This document shows, one piece after another, positions 1-5,241 of a stretch of 6,144 nucleotides of DNA. The translations under genes and the position numbers were made by a program. The DNA is from Actinomycetales bacterium (lineage in GTDB: Bacteria > Actinomycetota > Actinomycetes > Actinomycetales > Dermabacteraceae), in assembly GCA_012799425.1 (NCBI GenBank), contig JAAZLF010000426.1, positions 1 to 6,144 on the forward strand, given 5' to 3'. Every line of letters begins with the position of its first letter. Positions within the stretch are counted from its first letter, which is position 1. Below the pieces are notes generated by a model, which was not told the DNA's origin, did no database searches, and saw only the letters and a program-made list of their open reading frames with translations.

Positions 1-1
1 C

Positions 2-244
2 GCGTACAACCAGGCGGGCATGAACCTGCCCCGCAAGACGGCGAAGGGCTACACCTTCGGCGGCCGGATCATCTCGAAGTCGCAGGCGCAGCCCGGCGAC
101 CTCGTCGCCTTCACCGGCAACGACTACGGCCACATGGGCATCTATGTGGGCAACGGCAAGATCATCGACGCCTCCGGCTCGCGCCAGCAGGTCGTCGAGC
201 GCTCCATCTGGAACGCACCGCACGTGTTCGTCACCTACCGCTGA
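2..244 (+). CDS. NlpC/P60 family cell-wall peptidase, C-terminal fragment (5' end outside window)
   Basis: This is the last 80 residues of a protein whose start lies left of the window; the reading frame is open to the first base. The sequence shows the second half of an NlpC/P60 (C40) domain: the QPGDLVAF strand, then GHMGIYVGNGKIIDAS, ending in a short strand VFVTYR at the stop. Family members are cysteine endopeptidases that cut peptide stems of peptidoglycan outside the membrane. The catalytic Cys (usually in a DCSG-type motif) is off-window. The catalytic His is visible residue 44 (bases 131-133). The third catalytic position, 12 residues later, is Asp56, where many members have His; mycobacterial RipA has Glu there, so an acidic residue is compatible with activity. 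The domain sits at the extreme C-terminus, as in many secreted actinobacterial hydrolases. Any signal peptide or binding repeats cannot be seen. An ATG at base 20 is internal to the domain and not a credible start. Confidence 0.93.
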   Translation, partial: AYNQAGMNLPRKTAKGYTFGGRIISKSQAQPGDLVAFTGNDYGHMGIYVGNGKIIDASGSRQQVVERSIWNAPHVFVTYR

Positions 245-334
245 TCATCGCACCAGCACGCAGGAGACGGATGTAAGGCCACGTGGGCCTGCTCGGCGCG
301 AGAGCGTCAACGGGAAGGAGCAGGGCGACGTGAG

Positions 335-365
335 GGAGCCCGGTCGGCATCGCCGACCGGGCTCC
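335..365 (+). terminator. Strong hairpin, likely intrinsic-type terminator after the NlpC/P60 gene
   Basis: A perfect 14 bp inverted repeat (335-348 against 352-365, arms GGAGCCCGGTCGGC and its complement) surrounds a 3-base loop ATC. It begins 91 bp after the stop of the peptidase gene and ends 88 bp before the GH20 start. There is no T-tract after it (TGTGCATCC follows), which is usual for terminators in high-GC actinobacteria. The direction is inferred from the gene layout: the hairpin is symmetrical, but only + strand genes flank it. Confidence 0.75.
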
Positions 366-442
366 TGTGCATCCGGCGGGTGGCCACGTGACCCGCACCT
401 CCGTGGCAAACTGGGAGAGAGCACGATCACCGTCGTCGTCCC

Positions 443-447
443 AGGAG
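443..447 (+). promoter_or_regulatory. Shine-Dalgarno site deciding the hexosaminidase start
   Basis: AGGAG stands 5 bases before the ATG at 453. It fixes that ATG as the start, although the reading frame stays open much further upstream into the peptidase gene. Confidence 0.85.
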
Positions 448-452
448 ATTCC

Positions 453-1862
453 ATGTCGGACCCCATCGCCCTCGTCCCGCTCCCCCAGTCCGTCGTGTGG
501 TCGCAGGGCGTCTGGACGACGAACGATCCCTGGGAGGGCCTCTCGGTCGGGCTGAACGACGACCTGGCGCCCACGGAGTACGCGCTGTCGATCTCTCCCG
601 AGGGGGCGGCGCTGAGCGCCGGGAGCGAGGCCGCTCTCGCGGACGGCCGCAACACCTTCGCCCAGATCGTCACCGGTGCCCAGGGGGCGATCCCCTGCGT
701 GACGATCTCCGACCGTCCGAAGTACGCCTGGCGCGGGCTCCACATCGATGTCGCCCGCCACTTCCTCCCGGTCGAGGAGCTCGAGACCTTCCTCGACGCG
801 ATGGCCCTGCACCGGCTGAACGTGCTGCACCTCCATCTCACCGATGATCAGGGCTGGCGCATCGAGATCAAGGGCTATCCGCGGCTGACGGAGGTGGGTG
901 CATGGCGCGAGCAGACCCTGATCGGGTCGATGCAGGCGCCCGAGGAGACCTGGACGTTCGACGGGACGCCCCACGGCGGCTTCTACACCCAGGAGGAGCT
1001 CGAAGGCCTGGTCGAGTACGCACGCCGCCGCGGCATCATGATCGTGCCCGAGGTGGACCTGCCCGGTCACATGCAGGCAGCGGTCGCCGCCTACCCCGAG
1101 CTCGGCAACTTCCCCGAGAATCCGGTGGGGGTGCGCGAGGTGTGGGGCATCTCCGACCACGTCCTCGGCGTCTCCGACGAGGTCTTCGACTTCCTGCGTG
1201 ACGTGCTGGCCCAGGTCGCCGCGATCTTCCCGGCCCCCTACGTGCACATCGGGGGCGACGAGTGCCCCCGGGCCGAGTGGGAGCGCTCGCCCGCGGCCCG
1301 GGCCCGGCTGAACGAGTGGGGTCTGACCCGCATCTCCGAGATCCAGGGCCGTTTCACGCAGTTCGCCTCCGACGTGCTGCGGGAGCACGGCAAGCGGGTC
1401 ATCGCCTGGGACGAGGTGCTCGAGACCCATCTGCCCGATGACACGATCATCATGAACTGGCGCGAGGGCGCCGGGGTGCGCACGGCGGTGGATCGCGGGT
1501 TCCAGACCATCATCTCCACGCACGACCAGACCTACCTGAACTACTACCAGGCGGATCCGAAGGACGAGCCGACGGCCCTCGGCGAGCCCATCACGCTCAA
1601 GGACGTCTACACCGCGCGCTTCGAGCCGGCGAAGCTGGCGGAGGGCCGGCGCGGACTGGTGCTGGGCCTGCAGGCGCAGCTGTGGTCCGAGTACCTTCCC
1701 GACGCCGCGAGCTTCCAGTACATGGCCTTCCCCCGCCTGTGCGCCCTCGCCGAGCGCGCCTGGGGGTCCCCGGAGCAGAGCTGGGAGGAGTTCGAGGAGC
1801 GTCTGCGCGGCCACCTCCCCCGCCTGGACGCCTTCGGCATCCGCTACCGCCCGCTGGACTGA
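453..1862 (+). CDS. GH20 beta-N-acetylhexosaminidase, no signal peptide
   Basis: This 469-residue protein should remove terminal beta-linked GlcNAc (or GalNAc) from chitin-, glycan- or peptidoglycan-derived oligosaccharides. GH20 enzymes use substrate-assisted catalysis through an oxazolinium intermediate. The first 90 or so residues form the small N-terminal domain, ending in a TISDRP-type linker. The TIM barrel follows. Visible landmarks are the substrate-binding Arg94 in WRGLHID, HLTDDQGW at 128-135, PEVDLPGH at 199-206, and the catalytic pair Asp269-Glu270 in HIGGDE. Active-site aromatics and polar residues include W319 and D320 (AWDE), W336 (MNWR), Y364-Y365 (LNYY), and W411 and E413 (LWSE). 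All key residues are intact and the length is normal for a single-domain bacterial GH20. The N-terminus MSDPIALVPLPQ has no signal peptide, so the enzyme probably works in the cytoplasm on imported saccharides. The start is set by AGGAG at 443-447. The LytR_C gene follows after one base. Substrate preference cannot be read from sequence. Confidence 0.95.
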   Translation: MSDPIALVPLPQSVVWSQGVWTTNDPWEGLSVGLNDDLAPTEYALSISPEGAALSAGSEAALADGRNTFAQIVTGAQGAIPCVTISDRPKYAWRGLHIDVARHFLPVEELETFLDAMALHRLNVLHLHLTDDQGWRIEIKGYPRLTEVGAWREQTLIGSMQAPEETWTFDGTPHGGFYTQEELEGLVEYARRRGIMIVPEVDLPGHMQAAVAAYPELGNFPENPVGVREVWGISDHVLGVSDEVFDFLRDVLAQVAAIFPAPYVHIGGDECPRAEWERSPAARARLNEWGLTRISEIQGRFTQFASDVLREHGKRVIAWDEVLETHLPDDTIIMNWREGAGVRTAVDRGFQTIISTHDQTYLNYYQADPKDEPTALGEPITLKDVYTARFEPAKLAEGRRGLVLGLQAQLWSEYLPDAASFQYMAFPRLCALAERAWGSPEQSWEEFEERLRGHLPRLDAFGIRYRPLD

Positions 1863-1863
1863 G

Positions 1864-2469
1864 ATGGGCTCCTCCCACCGCGACGCGCATCCGTACGGAC
1901 GCTCCGCCGATGACGTCCGCCGCCGTGATCAGCGCCTGCGCCGCACTCGAAGGATGCGGGCGATCCAGCTGGCGGTCTTCTCCGGCCTGGCCGTCCTCCT
2001 GGTCTCGATCGGGGTGTACGCCGTCGGGGAGCTGCAGGAGCCGGTGACCGATCCCGGGGTCATCGACCCCAAGACCTTCGGCCCGCAGCCCGTCGAGATC
2101 GCCTGCCCCGAGCCGGGTGCTGTCCCGCTCCCGCCCGGGGACGTCACGGTGACCGTGCTGAACGGGACCTCCCGCAGCGGGCTCGCCGGCAGCGTCTCCG
2201 AGGATCTGGCCGGGCGCGGCTTCGTGCTCGAGTCCCCCGGGAACACGCGCGGGGCTTCCGGGCCGGCGACGATCGTGCACGGGCCCGGCGGCTACCTGGC
2301 GGCGCAGTCCGTGCGGGCGCAGGTCCAGGAGGCCCAGCTGCGCCTGGAGGAGGACCGGGAGGGGGCTGCGGTGGATCTTCTGCTCGGTGACGGCTTCACC
2401 GGGCTGGAGGAGGAGTCCGCCGCCGCCGCGGCGCTCGAGGAGACCGTGGAGATGCCGGAGGGCTGCTGA
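1864..2469 (+). CDS. Single-pass membrane protein with extracellular LytR_C domain
   Basis: This 201-residue protein has a short, Arg-rich cytoplasmic N-terminus (about 1-33, including RRRDQRLRRTRR), one transmembrane helix (about 34-55, IQLAVFSGLAVLLVSIGVYA), a Pro-rich linker and an outside C-terminal domain. Residues about 93-180 match the LytR C-terminal (LytR_C) fold, opening with the typical VTVTVLNGTSRSGLA motif and ending near LLLGDGFTGL. The acidic tail is rich in Glu and Ala. The LCP transferase domain found with LytR_C in LytR-type enzymes is absent. Stand-alone TM-LytR_C proteins are known in actinobacteria, such as mycobacterial Cei and VirR, which are linked to envelope integrity; orthology here is not shown. 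The ATG lies one base after the hexosaminidase stop with no clear Shine-Dalgarno, which suggests translational coupling in one operon. A second in-frame ATG at 1954 (Met31) would cut off the basic N-terminus and is less likely. Confidence 0.85.
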   Translation: MGSSHRDAHPYGRSADDVRRRDQRLRRTRRMRAIQLAVFSGLAVLLVSIGVYAVGELQEPVTDPGVIDPKTFGPQPVEIACPEPGAVPLPPGDVTVTVLNGTSRSGLAGSVSEDLAGRGFVLESPGNTRGASGPATIVHGPGGYLAAQSVRAQVQEAQLRLEEDREGAAVDLLLGDGFTGLEEESAAAAALEETVEMPEGC

Positions 2470-2502
2470 GCTCCTCCGCCCGCCGCGCTCTTCGCCGAGG
2501 GG

Positions 2503-4467
2503 TCAGTCCTCCCAGGCGCGGCGGTCCGCCTCCATGCGCGTGCCGATCCACAGGCTGATGCTCCCTCCGAAGAGCAGCAGCGCCACGATCGTGCCGAACA
2601 CCGCCGCGGTGCTCGGCGACGAGGGCAGCAGGCCGGCCAGCAGGCTGTTGATGCCCGTGGCCTCCGGCCCGACCTGTGCCTCGGCGGAGAGGCCGGGGTC
2701 GACCTCCACCACCAGGTTCGCGCTGACCGGCACTCCTTCGCTGTCCTGCACGTGGTAGGTGATCACGGCGGTGCGACCGGTGAAGCCCTCCTCGGGGGTG
2801 AAGGTCACCGCACCGTTGCCCTCCACGGTGTACACGCCCTCCCCGGGGATCAGGAGGCGCTTGCCTCGGCCGTCCTCGAGCTGGGAGAGGTTCGTGGCGG
2901 AGAGCGAGCTGATCTCGACGGACTCGGGCAGCAACGGCTGAGATCCGTTGCCGGCCGTGTCGTTGCCGAGCACGTCGACGGTCAGCGGGGTCTCGGGGGC
3001 GGTGCGCCCCTCGTCGTCGCGCAGGGTGGCGACCACGGGGGAGAAGACCGCCTCGAGGGTGGCGCTGACGGGGTTGTCGGCGTAGACACCGCGTGCGGTC
3101 ACCTCCGCCGCCGCGACCTGGCCGGTGAATCCAGGTTCCGGGGTCATCCGCACCGCCCCCGTCGCGACGTCGATCGTCCAGGTCCCCTCGCCCGGGACCG
3201 TCAGCGTGGCACCGTCCTCCGAGATCTCGGCACCCTCGGGCGATGACGAGGGGTCGAAGCTCAGCGAGTCCGAGCGGACGTCCCGGATGCCGCTGCCCAG
3301 GTCGAAGGTGATCTCCTCTCCCGGCATCCCCGCCTGCGCACGGGGCATCAGGATGGGATAGGCGGTGCTGAGCAGTGCGGTCGCCGCCTGGGCGCCATCG
3401 CCGTCGCCGCCGGTGATGCCCATGGGGGCGGTGGCGCGCACCTCGTCGCTCTCCGGGGAGAAGCGGACGGTGGCCGCACCGCGATCCAGCTCCCAGGTGC
3501 CCTCTCCTGCCACCACGACCTCGGTGCCGTCGGCGGAGGCCGTGTAGGACCCGGGGGCGCCGAGCGGTCGCAGCCGCAGCGTCTCCGGTGCGACGTGCTG
3601 CTGGCCCTCCCCCACCACGAACACGATGTCCTCGCCGTAGGGGGCGGACCAGTCGAGGTCGGAGATGATCGGGACCGTGAGCGTCACGCGTCCGGCGCGC
3701 TCGGCGGCGCCCTCCTCGTCCTCGACCACGAAGCGGACCGGGTCGATCTGACGGCCTATCCCGACGCTGGTGGGGGTGAGGGTGAGCGCGCTGCCGTCGG
3801 CCGCGAGCTGCCAGGTCCCCTGGTCGGGAACGGTGACACGGCTCCCGTCGGACAGCGCCGTGGAGCCAGCGGGCAGGCCCACGAGGTCCAGACGCAGGGC
3901 TCCTCTCTCCGGGACGTCGCCCTGCACATCGATGCTGATCGGCTCGCCGGCGGAGCCGTGCACCGTGATCTCCTCGAGCTCGAGCAGCTCCGGGGTGAGC
4001 ACGACGGGCTCCGAGCGGCTGTCATGGATGCTCCCGACGGTCAGCGCGACCGGGGTGGAGGGCCCCTCCACGCCGGGGTCCGGTCTGAAGACGAGGTCCT
4101 CGCCGAGCAGGGACCAGGTCCCTTCCCCCGTGACCGTGAGGGTGCGGGCGTCCTCGCCCAGGGCCATCCGGCCTCGTGGGCCCTCGCCGATGTCCTCCGG
4201 CAGTGCGAGACGTGCCGAGGTGAGGTCGAGCTCGCTCTCGAAGGCGTCCTCGATCAGAGCCGTCAGCGGGGTGCGCGTCACCGAGCCGGGCACCATCTCC
4301 AGCGTGGTGGTCTCGGCGGGGAGGTCGAACGGGCCGTCCTCGCCGAGAGCGGCGGCGGGCAGTGCGGTGGACAGCGCGAGCCCCGCAGAGGCGCACAGCG
4401 CGGCGACGCGCGCGGCCAGGCGTCCCGGACCTGCGCGCGAGGGGCGACGCGACGACGGCTCGAGCAC
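2503..4467 (-). CDS. Secreted, membrane-anchored surface protein with CshA-like fibril repeats
   Basis: Read from the GTG at 4467, this is 654 residues. It has a basic N-terminus and hydrophobic signal peptide (about 1-40, ending LSTALPAAA), a long outside region, one transmembrane helix (about 622-642, FGTIVALLLFGGSISLWIG) and a charged tail TRMEADRRAWED. The outside region repeats a motif of the GEGTW type at 114-118, 215-219 (DQGTW), 321-325, 426-430 and 542-546 (GEGVY), a spacing of 101 to 116 residues. The motif is followed by TGAV..TPEPGFTG in the fourth copy and GAVTFTPEEGFTG..ITYHVQD in the fifth, as in CshA-type fibril repeats of adhesins. VDVLGND at 497-503 resembles the strand openings of cadherin/VCBS-like domains. 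A role in adhesion or surface structure is inferred. No LPXTG motif precedes the helix, so anchoring is by the membrane segment. The TTG at 4500 gives an 11-residue longer form but has weak ribosome-binding support. Its stop faces that of the LytR_C gene, 33 bp apart. Confidence 0.85.
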   Translation of the reverse strand: MLEPSSRRPSRAGPGRLAARVAALCASAGLALSTALPAAALGEDGPFDLPAETTTLEMVPGSVTRTPLTALIEDAFESELDLTSARLALPEDIGEGPRGRMALGEDARTLTVTGEGTWSLLGEDLVFRPDPGVEGPSTPVALTVGSIHDSRSEPVVLTPELLELEEITVHGSAGEPISIDVQGDVPERGALRLDLVGLPAGSTALSDGSRVTVPDQGTWQLAADGSALTLTPTSVGIGRQIDPVRFVVEDEEGAAERAGRVTLTVPIISDLDWSAPYGEDIVFVVGEGQQHVAPETLRLRPLGAPGSYTASADGTEVVVAGEGTWELDRGAATVRFSPESDEVRATAPMGITGGDGDGAQAATALLSTAYPILMPRAQAGMPGEEITFDLGSGIRDVRSDSLSFDPSSSPEGAEISEDGATLTVPGEGTWTIDVATGAVRMTPEPGFTGQVAAAEVTARGVYADNPVSATLEAVFSPVVATLRDDEGRTAPETPLTVDVLGNDTAGNGSQPLLPESVEISSLSATNLSQLEDGRGKRLLIPGEGVYTVEGNGAVTFTPEEGFTGRTAVITYHVQDSEGVPVSANLVVEVDPGLSAEAQVGPEATGINSLLAGLLPSSPSTAAVFGTIVALLLFGGSISLWIGTRMEADRRAWED

Positions 4468-4473
4468 CGCTCC

Positions 4474-4500
4474 AGGGTAGCAACGGCTCAAGGGCAGCAA
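4474..4500 (-). promoter_or_regulatory. Candidate promoter for the surface protein gene, possible leaderless start
   Basis: On the - strand, TACCCT (4479-4474) fits the actinobacterial -10 pattern TAnnnT and is followed after six bases by the GTG at 4467. Transcription starting at that G would give a leaderless mRNA. A possible -35, TTGCTG (4500-4495), is only 15 bases upstream and matches just TTG, so the -35 is weak. The GGAG two bases before the GTG is too close to be a normal Shine-Dalgarno. Confidence 0.4.
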
Positions 4501-4523
4501 CGGCTCAGCGGCTCAGCGGCTCC
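4479..4523. repeat. Short direct-repeat cluster in the promoter region
   Basis: The 12-mer AGCAACGGCTCA occurs at 4479-4490 and again at 4496-4507, a 17 bp period. It is followed by the 8-mers GCGGCTCA (4508-4515) and GCGGCTCC (4516-4523). All four units share the core CGGCTC. The cluster touches the candidate -10 box and covers the -35 region, so it could be a regulator binding site, or a simple slippage repeat. Confidence 0.6.
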
Positions 4524-4533
4524 ACACCGCTGA
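4513..4533 (-). terminator. Weak hairpin downstream of the unknown-function gene
   Basis: On the - strand TCAGCGG (4533-4527) pairs with CCGCTGA (4519-4513) across a 7-base loop, 24 bases after the stop of the 169-residue gene. The stem is short, lacks a T-tract and partly overlaps the direct repeats, so it may be incidental. If real, it separates the unknown gene from the surface protein gene. Confidence 0.25.
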
Positions 4534-4557
4534 TCGGACCAGCTGCTCTCGCACGGT

Positions 4558-5067
4558 TCAGCGCACCAGCCGCGGAGGTGGGGTGAGCGGGCTGAGCGCG
4601 GAGGCGGGACTGGTGGTCGCCCTCGGCGCCAGGGACCCGGGCAGGAACGGGGCGCTGATCGCGCGGACCGCGACCTTCACGCCGACGAGCACCTCGAGCA
4701 GGTCCCCGGTGGGATCGGTCCAGGTGGCGCCGCGGATGCCGTGACCGTCCTGCTGGGACCGCAGGCTCATCCCGCGCGCTTCGGCGGTCCTGCGCACGGT
4801 CTCGAGCAGGCTCGTGGTCGCTTCGGCCGTCGGGGCGGGCGGGCCGGCGCTGGTCAGCAGCGCGCTGACGTGGCACAGGGTCTGCAGGCCGCGCCAGGAG
4901 TCCCCGGAGGAGCGGTCGCGCTGCGGCCGATGGTCCCGGAAGGAGAGGAGCCCGGGCTGCTGCTCGAGCACCGCAGTGGTGACGGAGCTGAGCAGGTCGT
5001 GGATGCGGGAGTGGGTCTCGTCCTGACCGGGGATGGAGTCGGAGGAGGGCGAGGGAAGCGCTGACAT
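4558..5067 (-). CDS. Hypothetical protein of unknown function
   Basis: I do not recognise this 169-residue protein. The start is the ATG at 5067, chosen because AGGTGG (5080-5075) lies 7 bases upstream; the frame stays open to 5121 but the extra 18 residues are Arg/Gly-rich and look non-coding. The N-terminal 15 residues are Ser/Pro-rich. A predicted helical segment about 20-36 (SRIHDLLSSVTTAVLEQQ) follows, then a hydrophilic middle with a single Cys, a helical stretch about 82-96 (TSLLETVRRTAEARG), and a strand-rich end with TWTDPTGDLLEVLVGVKVAV. The last 30 residues are Pro/Ser/Ala-rich and probably disordered. No signal peptide, lipobox, transmembrane helix or catalytic motif is visible, so it is likely cytoplasmic. 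It lies on the same strand as the surface protein gene, 90 bp from that gene's GTG, and downstream of the SMC-like gene. Frame bias and the ribosome binding site support a real gene. Confidence 0.7.
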   Translation of the reverse strand: MSALPSPSSDSIPGQDETHSRIHDLLSSVTTAVLEQQPGLLSFRDHRPQRDRSSGDSWRGLQTLCHVSALLTSAGPPAPTAEATTSLLETVRRTAEARGMSLRSQQDGHGIRGATWTDPTGDLLEVLVGVKVAVRAISAPFLPGSLAPRATTSPASALSPLTPPPRLVR

Positions 5068-5074
5068 CACCGGC

Positions 5075-5080
5075 CCACCT
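5075..5080 (-). promoter_or_regulatory. Shine-Dalgarno site deciding the start of the 169-residue protein
   Basis: AGGTGG on the - strand stands 7 bases before the ATG at 5067 and favours it over upstream in-frame starts as far as 5121. Confidence 0.7.
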
Positions 5081-5145
5081 CTTCCCCTCCGCGCCGTCCG
5101 GCCGACGCGCACCCGCTGCACCGCCCGATCGCGACGGTGACGTTC

Positions 5146-5151
5146 AGGGTA
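5146..5151 (-). promoter_or_regulatory. Candidate -10 box upstream of the unknown-function gene
   Basis: TACCCT (5151-5146, within GATACCCTGAAC) fits TAnnnT and is identical to the box before the surface protein gene. Transcription would start near 5139 and give a leader of about 70 bases before the ATG at 5067. No good -35 is visible at 16-18 bases upstream, where the DNA is part of the hairpin at 5170-5195. Confidence 0.3.
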
Positions 5152-5169
5152 TCGACCGCCGGCCGGACT

Positions 5170-5195
5170 GCCGATGGGGAGAACTCCCCATCGGC
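5170..5195 (-). terminator. Perfect 12 bp hairpin, likely terminator of the SMC-like gene
   Basis: GCCGATGGGGAG (5170-5181) and CTCCCCATCGGC (5184-5195) are perfect complements with only AA between them; the real loop is probably four bases after the inner G-C pair opens. It lies 46 bp beyond the stop of the leftward-reading SMC-like gene, so it most likely ends that transcript. No T-tract follows. Confidence 0.7.
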
Positions 5196-5241
5196 TCAGG
5201 CCTCACTGGACGGTGGAGCGGCAGGCCGCCCGCGCCCCGGG

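Larger units (their letters stand above)
245..452. other. Intergenic region between peptidase and hexosaminidase genes
   Basis: This 208 bp stretch holds the hairpin at 335-365 and the ribosome binding site of the next gene. The 9-mer GGCCACGTG, containing the palindrome CACGTG, occurs twice (277-285 and 382-390), on either side of the hairpin. I see no convincing -35/-10 pair for the downstream gene. The stretch GTGGCAAACTGG around 403-414 is the most AT-rich segment and is where a promoter would most plausibly lie. Confidence 0.5.
5068..5241. other. Intergenic region between the SMC-like gene and the unknown-function gene
   Basis: These 174 bp contain the 12 bp hairpin, a candidate TACCCT -10 box and the AGGTGG ribosome binding site. 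No further small gene or RNA gene is evident. Confidence 0.5.

Noticed and set aside
231..1814. Open frame of 527 codons on the - strand opposite the hexosaminidase gene
   Set aside because: It is a mirror of a high-GC coding region; the translation is low-complexity, rich in Gly/Arg/Leu/Val and shows no domain, while the + strand has intact GH20 motifs.
1597..2280. Open frame of 227 codons on the - strand spanning the end of the hexosaminidase and the LytR_C gene
   Set aside because: It overlaps two well-supported genes and its product is Arg/Gly/Pro-rich with no motif.
2470..2502. Bidirectional terminator between the convergent stops
   Set aside because: The 33 bp are C-rich on the + strand and form no stem of useful length.
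4330..4467. Lipoprotein or Tat signal at the N-terminus of the surface protein
   Set aside because: The Cys in VAALCASAG has Leu at -1 and is not a lipobox, and the SRRPSRAG segment lacks the Tat consensus residues after RR.
2503..4500. Sortase anchoring of the surface protein through LPSSPS before the C-terminal helix
   Set aside because: The residues do not fit LPXTG or LAXTG patterns, so a sortase substrate cannot be claimed.
3595..4533. Open frame of 312 codons on the + strand opposite the surface protein gene
   Set aside because: The translation is Gly/Arg/Glu-rich without recognisable domains, whereas the - strand encodes a signal peptide, repeats and a transmembrane helix.
4558..5067. 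The small unknown gene as jetD of the Wadjet system
   Set aside because: At 169 residues it is far shorter than JetD and shows no Toprim/DUF2220-like motif.
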